From Heloderma charlesbogerti (lineage: Eukaryota; Chordata; Lepidosauria; Squamata; Helodermatidae), in assembly GCA_026122225.1 (NCBI GenBank), contig JANEZZ010002679.1:186001-250000 (forward strand): a stretch of 64,000 nucleotides of DNA, read 5' to 3'. This document shows, piece after piece, positions 40,881 through 51,710 of the stretch. A program made the translations under genes and the position numbers. A model generated the notes under the pieces. That model saw nothing but the letters and a program-made list of their open reading frames with translations, was not told where the DNA came from and did no database searches. The first letter of the stretch is position 1. The number at the start of each line of letters is the position of its first letter.

Positions 40881-41420
40881 TTTTTATCAGCCCCTCCGTG
40901 CTGCTACAGTGCTTAGTAAAAAAAATTCTTTAAAAAAACCATTTGGGACATGTTTTATTACAAATGATAATATTTCTGCTTCCAAAGATGCAGCGGGGGG
41001 GGGGGGTGCCTCTTCATTAAACAGAAAATAGGAGCAAAATGTTTCCCAATTTACCAAAAATCTTAGCCCAGTTCTGCCCTTGGGGGGGCGGGCGATTGCA
41101 TGGTTCGCCTAGGGCACCAGTTGCTGGCAGCTACTCTAGGGCTGCCCCTGGGTCACAGACCTTCCCAGTAAACACAAGGAGGAGTGAGCGGCCCCACAGC
41201 ACACACCCCTGCTCCCCTCCATGACTACACTTCTGGAACAACTGAATAAGGCTTTAGAATTAACAAACGCTGAGCCCAGAAGCCCAGAACTCAAACAGTC
41301 CTTCCACACAAAACCCCAGTACTCCTGATCACCTCAAGCTGTTTTCATTTCGGCAGTATAATTTAGGATGGGGGGCGGGGGGAGTAGAGACTTATTTTGC
41401 TGCTGTTGTCACACTATTGG

Positions 41421-41768
41421 GAGGGTTCTACATGAGGCTGTTAATCTGCTGTATCTACTTTCAGTTTCCTTGCAGAATTTAGATCTGAACACTACATGAG
41501 GAGCGTTTCCTTTCCTGCTTTTCACTACATAACCTCCAGGTGGCACTGTGGTATAGCAGAATAGCACAAATACACAAAAGGAAATCACACTTCCTTTTGC
41601 TTTCACAATTAAGTGTCTCATTTCCCCTGCTCTAAAAAAACCTCCCTGGAAGTATTGGTTAGGCACAGAAGCAAAACTGGAGCGTCATGACGTTGTCTAA
41701 AGACTCATAACCAACCATGAGTAGGGAATAACAATTGCACGATAAATGCCTCATGTAGAAAAGCCCTG
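41421..41768 (-). mobile_element. hAT-like non-autonomous element, copy B
   Basis: Inverted ends GAGGGTTCTACATGAGGC on the left and, inverted, CAGGGCTTTTCTACATGAGG on the right. Internally it matches 2115-2482 in reverse complement, including AGGTGGCACTGTGGTATAGC. No 8 bp duplication seen. The 85-codon frame here is not a gene. Confidence 0.68.
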
Positions 41769-42914
41769 GGAGTCAGAAATCTCTGCTGATCTCCTGCAAA
41801 CCTACCCATAGGACCACATCTATCTTCTGCTCAGTCATGTTGTACATGATCCTCCTCACAGAATAACAAGCAAAAAAGCCAGGTCCTTGCCCTGAGGGGC
41901 GGAAAAGTTCAATTTCAGTACTGAGGGAGACAAAAGAAGGAGGAGAGCAAAGTGAAAAATCAGCATTTCAAGAGAAATGGGGGCGTGTCATAGCACTTTT
42001 TCTGTCTCTCTGTCCCCTAGCATGATGCAGCCCCTATAATGGAACAGCACCCCTGAAAGTATCCTACTGTGCACCAGCAAATGTTCTGGCCATGCTGCGA
42101 CTATTCCCATAAGGCAGTCAGTCCAATAAGTCCCTTTTATCAAGGCTTCACCAATTCAAGTAAATCACACCATCACTGAAGTATCCTCAAGATGGAGAGA
42201 TGTAAAACCTTAGCAGCAATTTGCCAGCCTTAATCACTTCTTGAATCTGTGCAAAGTGGCTCTCTGGAAGTGCTGAGAGACACACTTTCCCAGGCACTTG
42301 TGCGTGACAATGGAAACTTTCATTGTTAGCATCCTGGTTTCAATTTCCTTAGTAATCCCGTTTGTAAGCAGGAGGTGCTGTTCCATGAGTGCCAACCCGC
42401 TTCAAAGGCCAAAAGGAACAAAACTTCTTGCCCAAACTGGATATAGTACAAGTAGATGTGAACTGATTGTGCGTTGGGCTGAAACAACTGGTAAATTACG
42501 TGCAAATAAAAGGCAATAAGATAGACTGAAGTCAGAGGTTCTCTGAACAATTAAAAAAGCACCAGGATGGTATTATAACATTAAAGTAGGTTTGTAAATA
42601 ATTATATTATCATGTGAAGTAAACATCTCTGTGATAACCTGTTGTTGTTGATGAGCAATGCACATGGTGAATTATTAAGTGAAATAAAAAGCAACAGATC
42701 CCCACCCAAGGGAAAACTCAGCACAGTAGGAGATGGCAGAGGGAGAGAAGTGGAGAGGTAGACAAAAGCAAATGCAACAAGGAAAGAATATGGGCAAATG
42801 CAGTTATAGGCACTAAATCTTAGAAGCAAATGACATGTGATGGCTATACACCTTGTTGTTTAAATCCAGCTTTGCTCCAAATATAGTTAAAGCAGGGGGA
42901 AATGGAGTCCTGTT
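41769..42914. other. Unassigned spacer
   Basis: About 1.1 kb; no domain-bearing frame or repeat terminus recognised. Confidence 0.4.
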
Positions 42915-45515
42915 TTAAGATGCTATCATCCCCCAGGCCAGAATGCTCAGAGTGATCTTGAGATGGAAAATGAAATCAGGGAGGCCTCCAAGCAAGGACG
43001 TGTTGTAATAATGGGCGATTTCAAATACCCCCACATTGACTGGATAAATGTATCTTCCCTCCATGACAAAGAGGTTTAATTTCTCGATGCCCTAAACTAT
43101 TGTGCCCTAGAACAGTTGTTCATCGAACTGACCAGAAGGGAGGGAACCTTGGGATTTAATCCTAAATGGTGTTGCTCAGGACCTAGTATGAGATGTAAAT
43201 GTTGTTGAACCAATTGGAAACAGTGATCACAGTGCTATCAGATTTAATATATATTTAAGTGGAACATTGCCTAGGAAGTCCAACACAGTCACATTTAACT
43301 TCAAAAGAGGAAACTTCTCTACAGTGAGGGAACTGGTGAAAAGGAAGTTAAAAGGGGGAGTCCAAAGGATTAAATCCCTTCAAAATTCTTGGAGATTACT
43401 CAAAACCACAATAATAGAAGCCCAGCTAAAATACCACAGATTAGGAAAGGTAGCACCAAGTCTGTGAGGATGCCGGCATGGTTAACCAGCAGTGTTAAGG
43501 GAACTATTAGGGAAAAGAGTGCTCTCTTCAGAAAATGGAAGTCTTGCCCAAGTGAGGAAAACAAAAGGCAGCACAAGCTTTCACAAAGGCGATGCAAGCA
43601 GACAATAGGATATGCAAAAAAAAAGCATTTGGAAGAGCATATCGCTAACATCATCAAGGCCAACAAAAAGGAATTCTTTAACTATATCAGAAGCAGAAAA
43701 CCACCTAGGAGGCAGTCAGACCATTGGATGACAAAGGAGTTAACGGAGTACTGAAGGAGGACAAGGAGACTGCAGAGAAGCTGAATGAATTCTTTTCATC
43801 CATCTTCACTGCAGAAGATATAGGACAGATACCTGTGCCTGAACAGATGTTTTCAGGAATGGAGTCTGAGGAACTGAGGCAAATAGTGGTGACAAAAGAT
43901 GAAGTTCTCAACCTTACTTATAAACTGGAAGCAAATAAATCACCAGGCCAAGATGGTATTCATCCTAGGGTTCTCAAAGAATACGAAATTTGAAAATATT
44001 TTCAAATATGAAAATGCTGATCTTCTAACTAAAATATGCAACATGTCCCTAATATCAGCCTCTGTACCAGAGGACTGGAGAATGGCCAATGTAACACCAA
44101 TTTTTTAAAAAGGGATCCGGTGAGGGGGATCTGGGAAATTACAGGCCGGTTAGCTTAGGGTCTGTTCTGGGTAAATTGGTTGAAGGCATTATTAAAGATA
44201 TAAAATTAGTAAGCATACAGAAGGACAAGCCCTGCTGAAAAAGAATCAACACAGCTTCCACAAAGGTAAGTCCTGTCTCACTAACCTTTTTGAGTTCTTT
44301 GAGAGTATCAATAAACATGTAGACAGGGGTGATCCAATAGACATTGTTTACTTGGACTTCCAAAAGGCTTTTGATAAAGTCCCTCATCAAAGACTCCTGA
44401 GCAAACTTAGTAGTCATGGAATAAGAGGACAAGTCCTCTTATGGATTAGTAACTGATTAAAGGACAGAAAGCAGAAAGTAGGAATAAATGGTACCTTTTC
44501 CCAATGGAGGTAGAGTGGGGTCCCAGAGGGATCTATATTAGGACCAATGCCTTTCAACCTGTTCATAAATGATCTGGAATTAGGACTGAGCAGTGAAGTG
44601 GCCAAGTTTGTGGATGACACCAAATTATTTAGGGTGGTTAAAACAAAAAGGGATTGTGAAGAGCTCCAAAAGGATCTCTCCAAACTGGGAGAATGGACAT
44701 CTAAATGGCAAATGTGGTTCAACGTAAACAAGTGTAAAGTGATGCACATTGGGGCAAAAAATCTCAACTTCAAGTATAGCCTAATGGGATCTGAACTAGT
44801 GGTGACTGACCAGGAAAAAGACCTTGGGGTTGTGGTGGACAGCTCAGTGAAGATGTCAATGCAGTGTGCAGCTACTGGAAAAAAGGCAAACTCCATATTA
44901 GGCATAATTAGAAAAGGAATTGAGGGTAAAACTGCCAATATCATACTGCCCCTATACAAATCTATGGTGTGACCAGACTTGGAATACTGTGTAGAGTTCT
45001 GGTCACCACAAATGAAAAAAGATATTGTAGAGCTGGAAAAAGGGCAGAAAAGGGCAGCTACAATTATCAAGGGGCTGAAGCATCTCTCCTATGAGAGAAG
45101 GTTACAATAGCTGGGATTGTTTAGCTTTGAAAAAAGGAGGGTAAGGGGAGACATGATTGAGGAGTACAAAATTATGCATTTTGTGGAGAATGTGGGTAGG
45201 GAGACATTTTTCTCCTTCTCTCAAAATACTAGAACCCGGGATCATCCTATGAAGCTGATTCGCGGGCGATTCAGGACAGATAAAAGGAAGTACTTCTTTA
45301 CACAGCACATAGTTAAACTATGGAATTTACTACCACAGGTTGTAGTGATGGCCACCAATTTGGATGGCTTTAAAAGGGGGTTGGACAAATTCCTGGAAGA
45401 AAAGGCTATCAGTGGCTACTAGTCTTGATGGCTATGTGCTACCTCCAGTACCAGAGGCAGTGAGCCTATGTACACCAGTTGCTGGGGAACATGGGTGGGA
45501 GGGTGCTGTTGCGCT
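42915..45515 (+). mobile_element. CR1 LINE, forward, 2.6 kb
   Basis: The longest CR1 copy here. It starts within the ORF2 endonuclease, runs through linker, RT and C-terminal domain, and ends in the 3' UTR (GTACACCAGTTGCTGGGG) where a Bov-B derivative abuts it, so the TTCTTATG tail is missing. Same subfamily as 5812 and 35084. Many frameshifts. Confidence 0.9.
42960..45422 (+). pseudogene. CR1 ORF2 polyprotein relic (endonuclease to C-terminus)
   Basis: Pieces in order: endonuclease end, VVIMGDFKYPHIDW (about 43003); linker 43267-43754 with KQTIGYAKKKHLEEHIANII; RT start 43724-43993 with LTYKLEANKSPGQDGIHPRV; 43899-44108 with PEDWRMANVTPIF; a 44140-44460 segment on the coding strand with VDFQKAFDKV-type coding broken by shifts; 44547-44972 with FVDDTKLFRVV (degenerate FADD box) and KDLGVVVDSSVKMS; and 45117-45422 with [19 protein letters not shown] and NLDGFKRGLDKFLEEKA. 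At least five frameshifts or stops. Inactive. Confidence 0.87.
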
Positions 45516-46186
45516 AAAGTAGGAAGTCAAGAAATCACCAGGATAACAGGCAAGTGTGCTTGGTGTACAAATGAAGCAGGACAAAGGCTAATAGAGTTTT
45601 GCCAAGAGAACACGCTGATCATAGCAAACACTCTTTTCCAACAGCACAAGAGGCGACTCTACACATGGACATCACCAGACGGTCAATATCGAAATCAGAT
45701 TGATTATGTACTTTACAGCCTAAGATGGAGAAGCTCTATACAGTCAGTTAAAACAAGACCTGGAGCTGACTGTGGCTCACATCATGAGCCATTTTGCTTC
45801 TTATCGCAAAATTTCGGCTTAAATTGAAGAACGTAGGGAAAACCACTAAACCATTCAGGTATGACCTAAATCATATCCCTTATGAATATACTGTGGAGGT
45901 GAGGAATAGATTTAAGGGATTAGACCTGATAGACAGAGTGCCTGAGGAACTATGGACGGAGGTCCGTAACATTGTTCAGGAGGCAGCAACGAAATCCATC
46001 CCAAAGAAAAAGAAATGCAAGAAAGCAAAGTGGCTGTCTAATGAGGCTTTACAAGTAGCTGAGGAAAGAAAGGAAGCGAAAAGCAAGGGGGAAAGGAGAA
46101 GATATACCCAACTGAATGCAGGACAGGAAGGCCTAGTGTGCTATGGTCCATGGGGTCACGAAGAGTCGGACATGACTGAACAATAA
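45516..46186 (+). mobile_element. Bov-B LINE derivative with internal deletion, forward
   Basis: Starts inside the endonuclease (GTAGGAAGTCAAGAAATCACC), continues through QIDYVL and SDH-region coding and the Lys-rich linker to about 46120. It then jumps directly to the last 60 bp of Bov-B (GGACAGGAAGGCC, GGGGTCACGAAGAGTCGG) and a CAATAAC tail. The whole RT is missing, but the 3' recognition end is kept. Coding frames: 45468-45827 and 45794-46186. Confidence 0.88.
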
Positions 46187-46250
46187 CAAGATTCCATTGG
46201 CTTGAATGGATTGGGCCACTTAACACCTAATAAAGCACAAAACCTGAGCT

Positions 46251-48126
46251 AATCTAGCCTATTTGTTGTTGTTCAGTCATTCAGTCATGTCCGACTCTTC
46301 CTGACCCCATGGACCATAGCATGCCAGGCCTTCCTATCCTCCACTCTCTCCTGGAGTGTGCTCAAGTCCATATTCATTAGCCATCTCATCCTCTGCCATC
46401 CCCTTCTCCTTTTGCCTTCAGTCTTTCCCAGCATCAGGGTCTTTTCCTGTGACTTTTCTTTTCATATTAGGGGGCCAAAATATTTGAGCTTCAGCTTCAG
46501 TATCTGTTCTTCCAATGAGCACTCAGGGTTGATTTCCTTTAGGATTGACTGATCTGACCTCCTTGCAGTCCAGGGGACTCGTAAGAGTCTTCTCCAGCAC
46601 CACAGTTCAAAAGCATCGATTCCTCAGCGCTCAGCCTTCCGTATACTCCAGCTCTCACAGCCATACGCTGCTACTGGGAAAACCATAGCTTTGATTATAC
46701 TAACCTTTGTCGGCAAGGTGATGTCTCTGCTTCTTACTATGCTGTCTAGGTTTTCCATAGCTTTCCTCCCAAGGAGCAAGCATCTTTTAATTTCATGGCT
46801 ACAGTCACCATCTGCAGTGATCTTGGAGCCCAAGAAAATAAAATCTGTCACTGCTTCCATTTCTTCCCCTTCTATATGCCAGGAAGTGATGGGGCCGGAT
46901 GCCATGATCTTAGTTTTTGTAATGTTGAGTTTCAAACAGCTTTTGCGCTCTCCACCTTCACCCTCAACAAGAGGCTCTTTAGATCCTCTTCGCTTTCTGC
47001 CATTAGGGTGGTATTGTCTGTGTATCTGCATATTGTTGATAATTCTCCTGGCAATCTTAATTCCGAGCTGTGATTCATCCAACCCGGCGTTTCTCAGGAT
47101 GTACTCTGCATATAAATTAAATAAGCAGGGTGACAGTATGCAGCCTTGTCGTACTCCTTTCCCAATTTTGAACCAATCCATTGTTCCATGTCCGGTTCTT
47201 ACTGTTGCTTCTTGACCCTCATACAGGTTTCTCAGGAGACAGGTAAGGTGGTCTGGTACTCCCATCTCTTTAAGAATTTGCCACAGTTTGTTGTGATCCA
47301 CACAATCAAAGGCTTTAGCGTAGTCAATGAAGCAGAAATAGACATTTTTCTGGAATTCTCTTGCTTTCTCCATGATCCAGCGAATGTTGGCGATTTGGTC
47401 TCTAGTTCCTCTGCCTCTTTGAAACCCAGCTTGTACTTCTGGTAGTTCCCGGTTCACATACTGCTGAAGCCTAGCTTGTAGGATTTTGAGCATAACCTTG
47501 CTGCCATGTGAAATGAGCGCAACTGTACGGTAGTTTGAACACTCTTTGGCATTGCCCTTCTTTGGAATTGGAATGTAAACTAACCTTTTCCAGTCTTGTG
47601 GCCACTGTTGAGTGTTCCAAATTTGTTGGGATATTGAGTGTAGCACTTTAACAGCATCATCTTTTAGCATCTTAAATAGCTCAGCTGGAAAACTGTCATC
47701 TCCGCTAGCTTTGTTGTTAGTAATGCTTCCTAAGGCCCACTTGACTTCACTTTCTAGGATGTCCAGCTCAAGTTCAGTGACCCCACTATCATGGCTATCA
47801 GGGACACTAAGATCTTTCCAGTATAGTTCTTCTGTGTATTCTTTCCACCTCTTCTTCATCTCATCTGCTTCTGTTAGATCCCTGCCTTCTTTGTACTTTA
47901 TCATGCCCGTCTTTGCACAAAACGTTCCCTTGATATCTCCGATTTTCTTGAAGAGATCTCTAGTCTTTCCCATTCTATTGTTTTCTTTGATTTTTTTGTG
48001 TTGTTCATTTAAGAAGGCCTTCTTGAATCTTGTCTCTCCTTGCTATTCTCTGGAAATCTACATTCAGTGGGGTATATCTTCCCCTTTCTCCTTGCTTTTA
48101 GCTTTCTCCCTAAATCTAGCCTATTT
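46251..48126 (-). mobile_element. Bov-B LINE, reverse, 5' truncated, 14 bp target duplication
   Basis: Element 46265-48112, flanked by AATCTAGCCTATTT at 46251-46264 and 48113-48126 (identical). The 3' end at left has the (GTT)n complement of the CAA tail and TCATGTCCGACTCTTCC. The 5' truncation lies in the linker between endonuclease and RT. Same lineage as 23874. Confidence 0.94.
46624..47973 (-). pseudogene. Bov-B reverse transcriptase, long open frame with shifted YADD segment
   Basis: A 449-codon uninterrupted frame. It shows VYIPIPKKGNAKECSNY (132-148), QAGFQRGRGTRDQI (181-194), FIDYAKAFD (215-223, Asp217), FKIGKGVRQGCILSP (268-282), and after residue 350 ITKTKIMASG and FIFLGSKI. Between about residues 312 and 345 the reading is out of register: the expected LRYADDTTL catalytic box is replaced by MQIHRQYHPNGRK, through compensating small indels. 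The frame thus looks intact but the catalytic Asp pair is lost. It would not polymerise. Confidence 0.9.
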
Positions 48127-48200
48127 ACTGGCTAGCAATCTAACTTCTCTCTCCTAGACTTCAGCAAAAAAAAAAAAAAAAAGCATAGGGTTGATTACAA

Positions 48201-48649
48201 TGACCCTGTTCAGACACACATTGGGGCATATGCACATTTAGCAATATACGGGGATAATGAATGTTTTAGCGATATACAGCGATGTTGTGTAAATGCGGAA
48301 ATGCTCATTTTAGCAATATAACAATTTTTGCACAATTTTCTGCTGTTTTTATTCGTTTTTTGCTTATTTCTATAATAGTTTCAGAAAGAAGAGGAAAAAA
48401 TGGCTTCCAATGGCCGCTAGTAGCCCTGCTCCTGTAATGGCCATGTGAGCCACTGAGGCTGCTGGGATGCATGACAGAGTGGTTGGAGGACTGCAGGAGG
48501 GAGGCTGGTTAGAGAGTGGTTAGGTTAACCACACTGCAGGCCATGGTTAGCTGCACATGTAGCAGGGACTCTTGCAATGGTTCACGCTAAGCACCCTGAA
48601 GCATGGCTAGCCTAACCACCCTGCCCCAATGTGCGTCTGAACAGGGTCA
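48201..48649. mobile_element. DNA transposon remnant with 26 bp inverted ends
   Basis: Ends TGACCCTGTTCAGACACAC and the inverted copy of TGACCCTGTTCAGACGCAC, both followed by ATTGGGGCA. 0.45 kb, non-coding. The right half has repeated GGTTAGSC-type motifs forming partial hairpins. A clear target duplication is missing (TGA and TCA at the edges). Confidence 0.75.
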
Positions 48650-48961
48650 CTGAAATGAATGGGGCTGAAGTTAGATTAATATTGGCTACAACCCTTAATA
48701 TTTACTATGGAGGAACTCCTATGGCAATGGAATTATCATGACAGTTTGTTCAAAATATTAGAAATGGAAGCTAGCAAGTCAACAGGTGCAGTTTGCTGCT
48801 TCTCTTGCTATGTACACGCATTTTGATTTTATCAGCTCCCTTTCAGAATACTGGAAAGGGAGCTCTACTGAACATGCTTAATTTAACGAAATAATTATGA
48901 ACAAGAATCTATAAGCAGGGGACAAAAACAAATGTGCCACACAATAAACTCATTCTAAAAA

Positions 48962-49077
48962 TTACATTTTTGTCCTGCATTTCTTCCTCAAGGAAAACTC
49001 TTCAAGGCAGCTTACATGATTCTTGTCTTCTCCCTGTTTATCTTCACAACAACCCCGTGGTGTAGGAGAAGCTGACA
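48962..49077 (-). mobile_element. tRNA-type SINE 3' half, reverse
   Basis: TGTCCTGCATTTCTTCCTCA, AAGGCAGCTTACATGATTC and TTCACAACAACCCCGTGG match the 3' half of the SINE at 35499, 54722 and 63090. The tRNA head is missing. Confidence 0.65.
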
Positions 49078-49341
49078 GAACAGGAATGTTGACATGTCAC
49101 ATTTAACGCACGTGTGATCTGTGTACATGTGTACAGAGATTGTTGATCTCCACAGAGATCTCCACAAACATACGTTATTCACAAGTTACATTCAACACAT
49201 GTACAATCTATGTACACTGGACACAGATTGCAGATCTATACACATATACAATCATTCACCTCTAATGGACTGTACATATGTTCATACAGGGGTTTCTGTA
49301 TGATAGCCTATATGCGCAGCCAAGTATGCACATCAAAGGGC

Positions 49342-49677
49342 ATTCCTTCACCTGGAAGGACGTGTTCCAAGATACTGTAATCCTTGCATTGGTGCTGTAT
49401 TCCTTGTGGAACTCCCTGCCATGGAAGGCTAGGTTGGCTCCCTTTTTGCTGTGCTTCCACCAGCAGGCAAAGACCTATTTATTCAAGCAGGTCTTCGGCG
49501 TGTACATTGTTCTCTTGGGTTGCATGCTGTTTTGTGTGTGTGTGTGTGTGTGTGTTAATATTTTAATGTATTTGTTTTATTATTATTTTAACCATGTACT
49601 ATTTAAAATGTGGTTTTTATTATTGTTAGCTGGCTTGAGCATGATTTGTTTGGTGGGAAGGTGGGATACAAATCAAC
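49342..49677 (+). mobile_element. LINE 3' end with internal (GT)n
   Basis: The frame at 49278-49799 contains LVLYSLWNSLPWKARLAPFL and QAKTYLFKQVF, the non-LTR ORF2 C-terminal motif (compare 40561). Then a GT array (49533-49556) and a 3' UTR ending GGTGGGATACAAATCAACTA. No RT motifs. Clade uncertain (CR1/L2 group). Confidence 0.65.
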
Positions 49678-49799
49678 TAAAGGCACAATTGCATGCATGT
49701 TTAGACGGGGGGGGGGGAGCCTGCAACTGGCTGGCTGGAGCATGCTGGAGGCTACAGGCCTTTTTTTTATGTCTAAATATGCATACGATTACACCCTAA
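49678..49799. mobile_element. PIF/Harbinger-type palindromic MITE with TAA duplication
   Basis: Element 49681-49796. Ends GGCACAATTGCATGCATG and, inverted, GGGTGTAATCGTATGCAT. TTTAGAC and GTCTAAA are the next arm block. TAA lies on both sides (49678-49680, 49797-49799). Same family as the split element at 32186-34142, here uninterrupted at 116 bp. Confidence 0.8.
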
Positions 49800-50104
49800 A
49801 TAATAACTATTCAAGCTTCTTGATTAACAAACAGAAATCAGGAATTTGGGGGTCTTGAGTAAATGGGTTACTTTTTTTAATTCAAACAATTGTTCATAAA
49901 AGTACTGCTACAAATCTACAATTCTACTATATGTAGCAGTGTGTTTAGTGGGACTTGCATAGTATTGTGCCCCCTGGAAAAGTTACTAGTCCTATCTAAA
50001 CCATTATAATGAAAGTAATTCAGTTATGTATAATTTTTTAAACATTTTTACCTACCCACCAAAAACACCACTATGGAACTTTGAAAGCTGAATAAAAAAC
50101 ACTG

Positions 50105-50290
50105 AGGAATAACTTATGAAATCCACTGTCACAGAATTTGGCTGATGGCCACTAGCTTAGATAGCTTTTCAAAAGAGACTTAAAACAATGGCAGTATTAA
50201 GGGGGATGGGGACAGACAAATTCATGGAGGATAGATCTATCAAAGGATAGATCTGTCAGCCTTGATAACATCTTAATGAAACCTCTACGT
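50105..50290 (+). mobile_element. CR1 LINE 3' fragment, diverged
   Basis: GATGGCCACTAGCTTAGATAG, then GACAAATTCATGGAGGATAG and TGTCAGCCTTGATAACATC parallel the ORF2 end and early 3' UTR of CR1 (compare 39360). Old copy. Confidence 0.65.
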
Positions 50291-51336
50291 TCAAAGGAAA
50301 AGTATCTGTTAATATTAGACGCCAATGGAGGGTTTTTTAAAACAAAAACCCTCTGTGGGGGCGGTGGGGGGGGGGAGCAAATGGCTCCATCCCTGGCAGC
50401 CCCAGTCTGGATTGGGGTCACATGTGCTTACTCCAGATTAAGTAACACAGTAAAGGAGCAGCTGCACACTATGTGATCAGTGTAACATGTAGTTTTACCC
50501 TGATTCTGTAATTATGTCAAGAAATATGGAAATACAACCTGGGGAAACCAGAGCACAGGTTCCTGTTTTCATCACAGTTCCCTTCACTTATTGCCATGGA
50601 CTCAACAACTGTGATTCAGGACTCTTTAGGCACACAGGGCTCTTTCTCTTTCCTCTTCCATGGCCAGTTATGGAGTCCTGGAGCTTCAAACACCATTCCC
50701 TGCACAGCGGGTAACCAAGTAGTTAATGCTATGAGGACTGGGAAATGGACTCGCACAGATGATCCCAGCGAAATTGCCATTTTGTACCTGACACTTTCGC
50801 AATCCAGCTTTCATTTGTGGCTGCATTGTGCTATCAATCCGTGTGAATTCCATGGAGTTTCAGCTGCATGACTCCTATTAATTTTAATAGAAGTCAGGCG
50901 AATAAAATGCTGAGCAAAGCACTTTGAAAATGTGCTCCCTTCTAGAGAATGTATTGCTCGGCTTTGTGCAGTGGGGCATCTATAGAAAACAGAGCTGAAT
51001 GCTGCATCATTTCAATAGCGCGTGCTTTTGTGCTGACTGTTAACAGTGTGGGTGCCTGGCTAGTCTACACTACCATGGACAATAGACTTCATTACTGAAG
51101 AAATGACTTCAGAATTTATCGACCTGGAGCCGACAAAAATCAGGAGATAATCATGTTATAACATTTGCATGTGTATAGGTTACTCAAGAAAAAAGTACAT
51201 AGGAAAGTCGAGGTGCAGACAATGCACTCCTGTGTAATCCTATCCATATCGGTACAATTTCTGTGATTTAACAGTCTTGTAGGCAGTGGCCGCTGGGGCA
51301 ATTCAGTGAACAAATCTCCCCTTCACTGGTAGGACT
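50291..51336. other. Unassigned spacer
   Basis: G-rich run near 50360. No supported gene. Confidence 0.4.
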
Positions 51337-51710
51337 ACTCAGCCTATTAAAAAAAAAAAAAGGTAAAGGTGTCCCCAACCAGTCGTGTCTGACTCTAGGG
51401 TGTGGTGCTCATCTCCATTTCTATGCCGAAGACCCAGCGCTGTCCGAAGATGCTTCCGTGGTCATGTGGCCGGCATGACTGAACACCGAGGTGCACGGAA
51501 TGCTGTTACCTTTCCCGCCGAAGTGGTACCTATTTATCTACTTGCAATTCCTTGCTTTCGAACTGCTAGGTTGGCAGGAGCTGGGACTGAAGACGGGAGC
51601 TCACTCCGTCACGCAGCACTCGGGTCTCGAACTGCTGTCCTGCCGACCTTCCGGTCTGCAGTTCAGTGTCTTAACCACTAAGCCACCGCGGCCCCTCACT
51701 CAGCCTATTA
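51337..51710 (-). mobile_element. Sauria SINE, reverse copy with 13 bp target duplication
   Basis: Element 51350-51697, flanked by ACTCAGCCTATTA at 51337-51349 and 51698-51710 (identical). Poly-A/T run, then AGGTAAAGGTGTCCCC (complement of the ACCTTT tail), TCTGACTC (Bov-B-like segment), CGCTGTCC, GTCATGTGGCCGGC, and the tRNA-like head ending CTTAACCACTAAGCCACC. Full length. Less diverged than many repeats here by eye. Confidence 0.95.

Larger units (their letters stand above)
39822..41158. mobile_element. hAT-like element (CAGGGGCAGCC ends) carrying LINE debris
   Basis: Element 39830-41150. Left end CAGGGGCAGCCTATCC with GGTCGCCTAGGGCGTCAA. The right end, inverted, is CAGGGGCAGCCCTAGAG with GGTGCCCTAGGCGAACC. 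Flanks are ACTCACAG (39822-39829) and GGTCACAG (41151-41158), 6 of 8 matching. The interior contains TTTA arrays and a reverse LINE fragment, apparently later insertions. No transposase frame. Confidence 0.72.

Noticed and set aside
47612..48157. 181-codon forward frame
   Set aside because: Antisense of Bov-B coding sequence.
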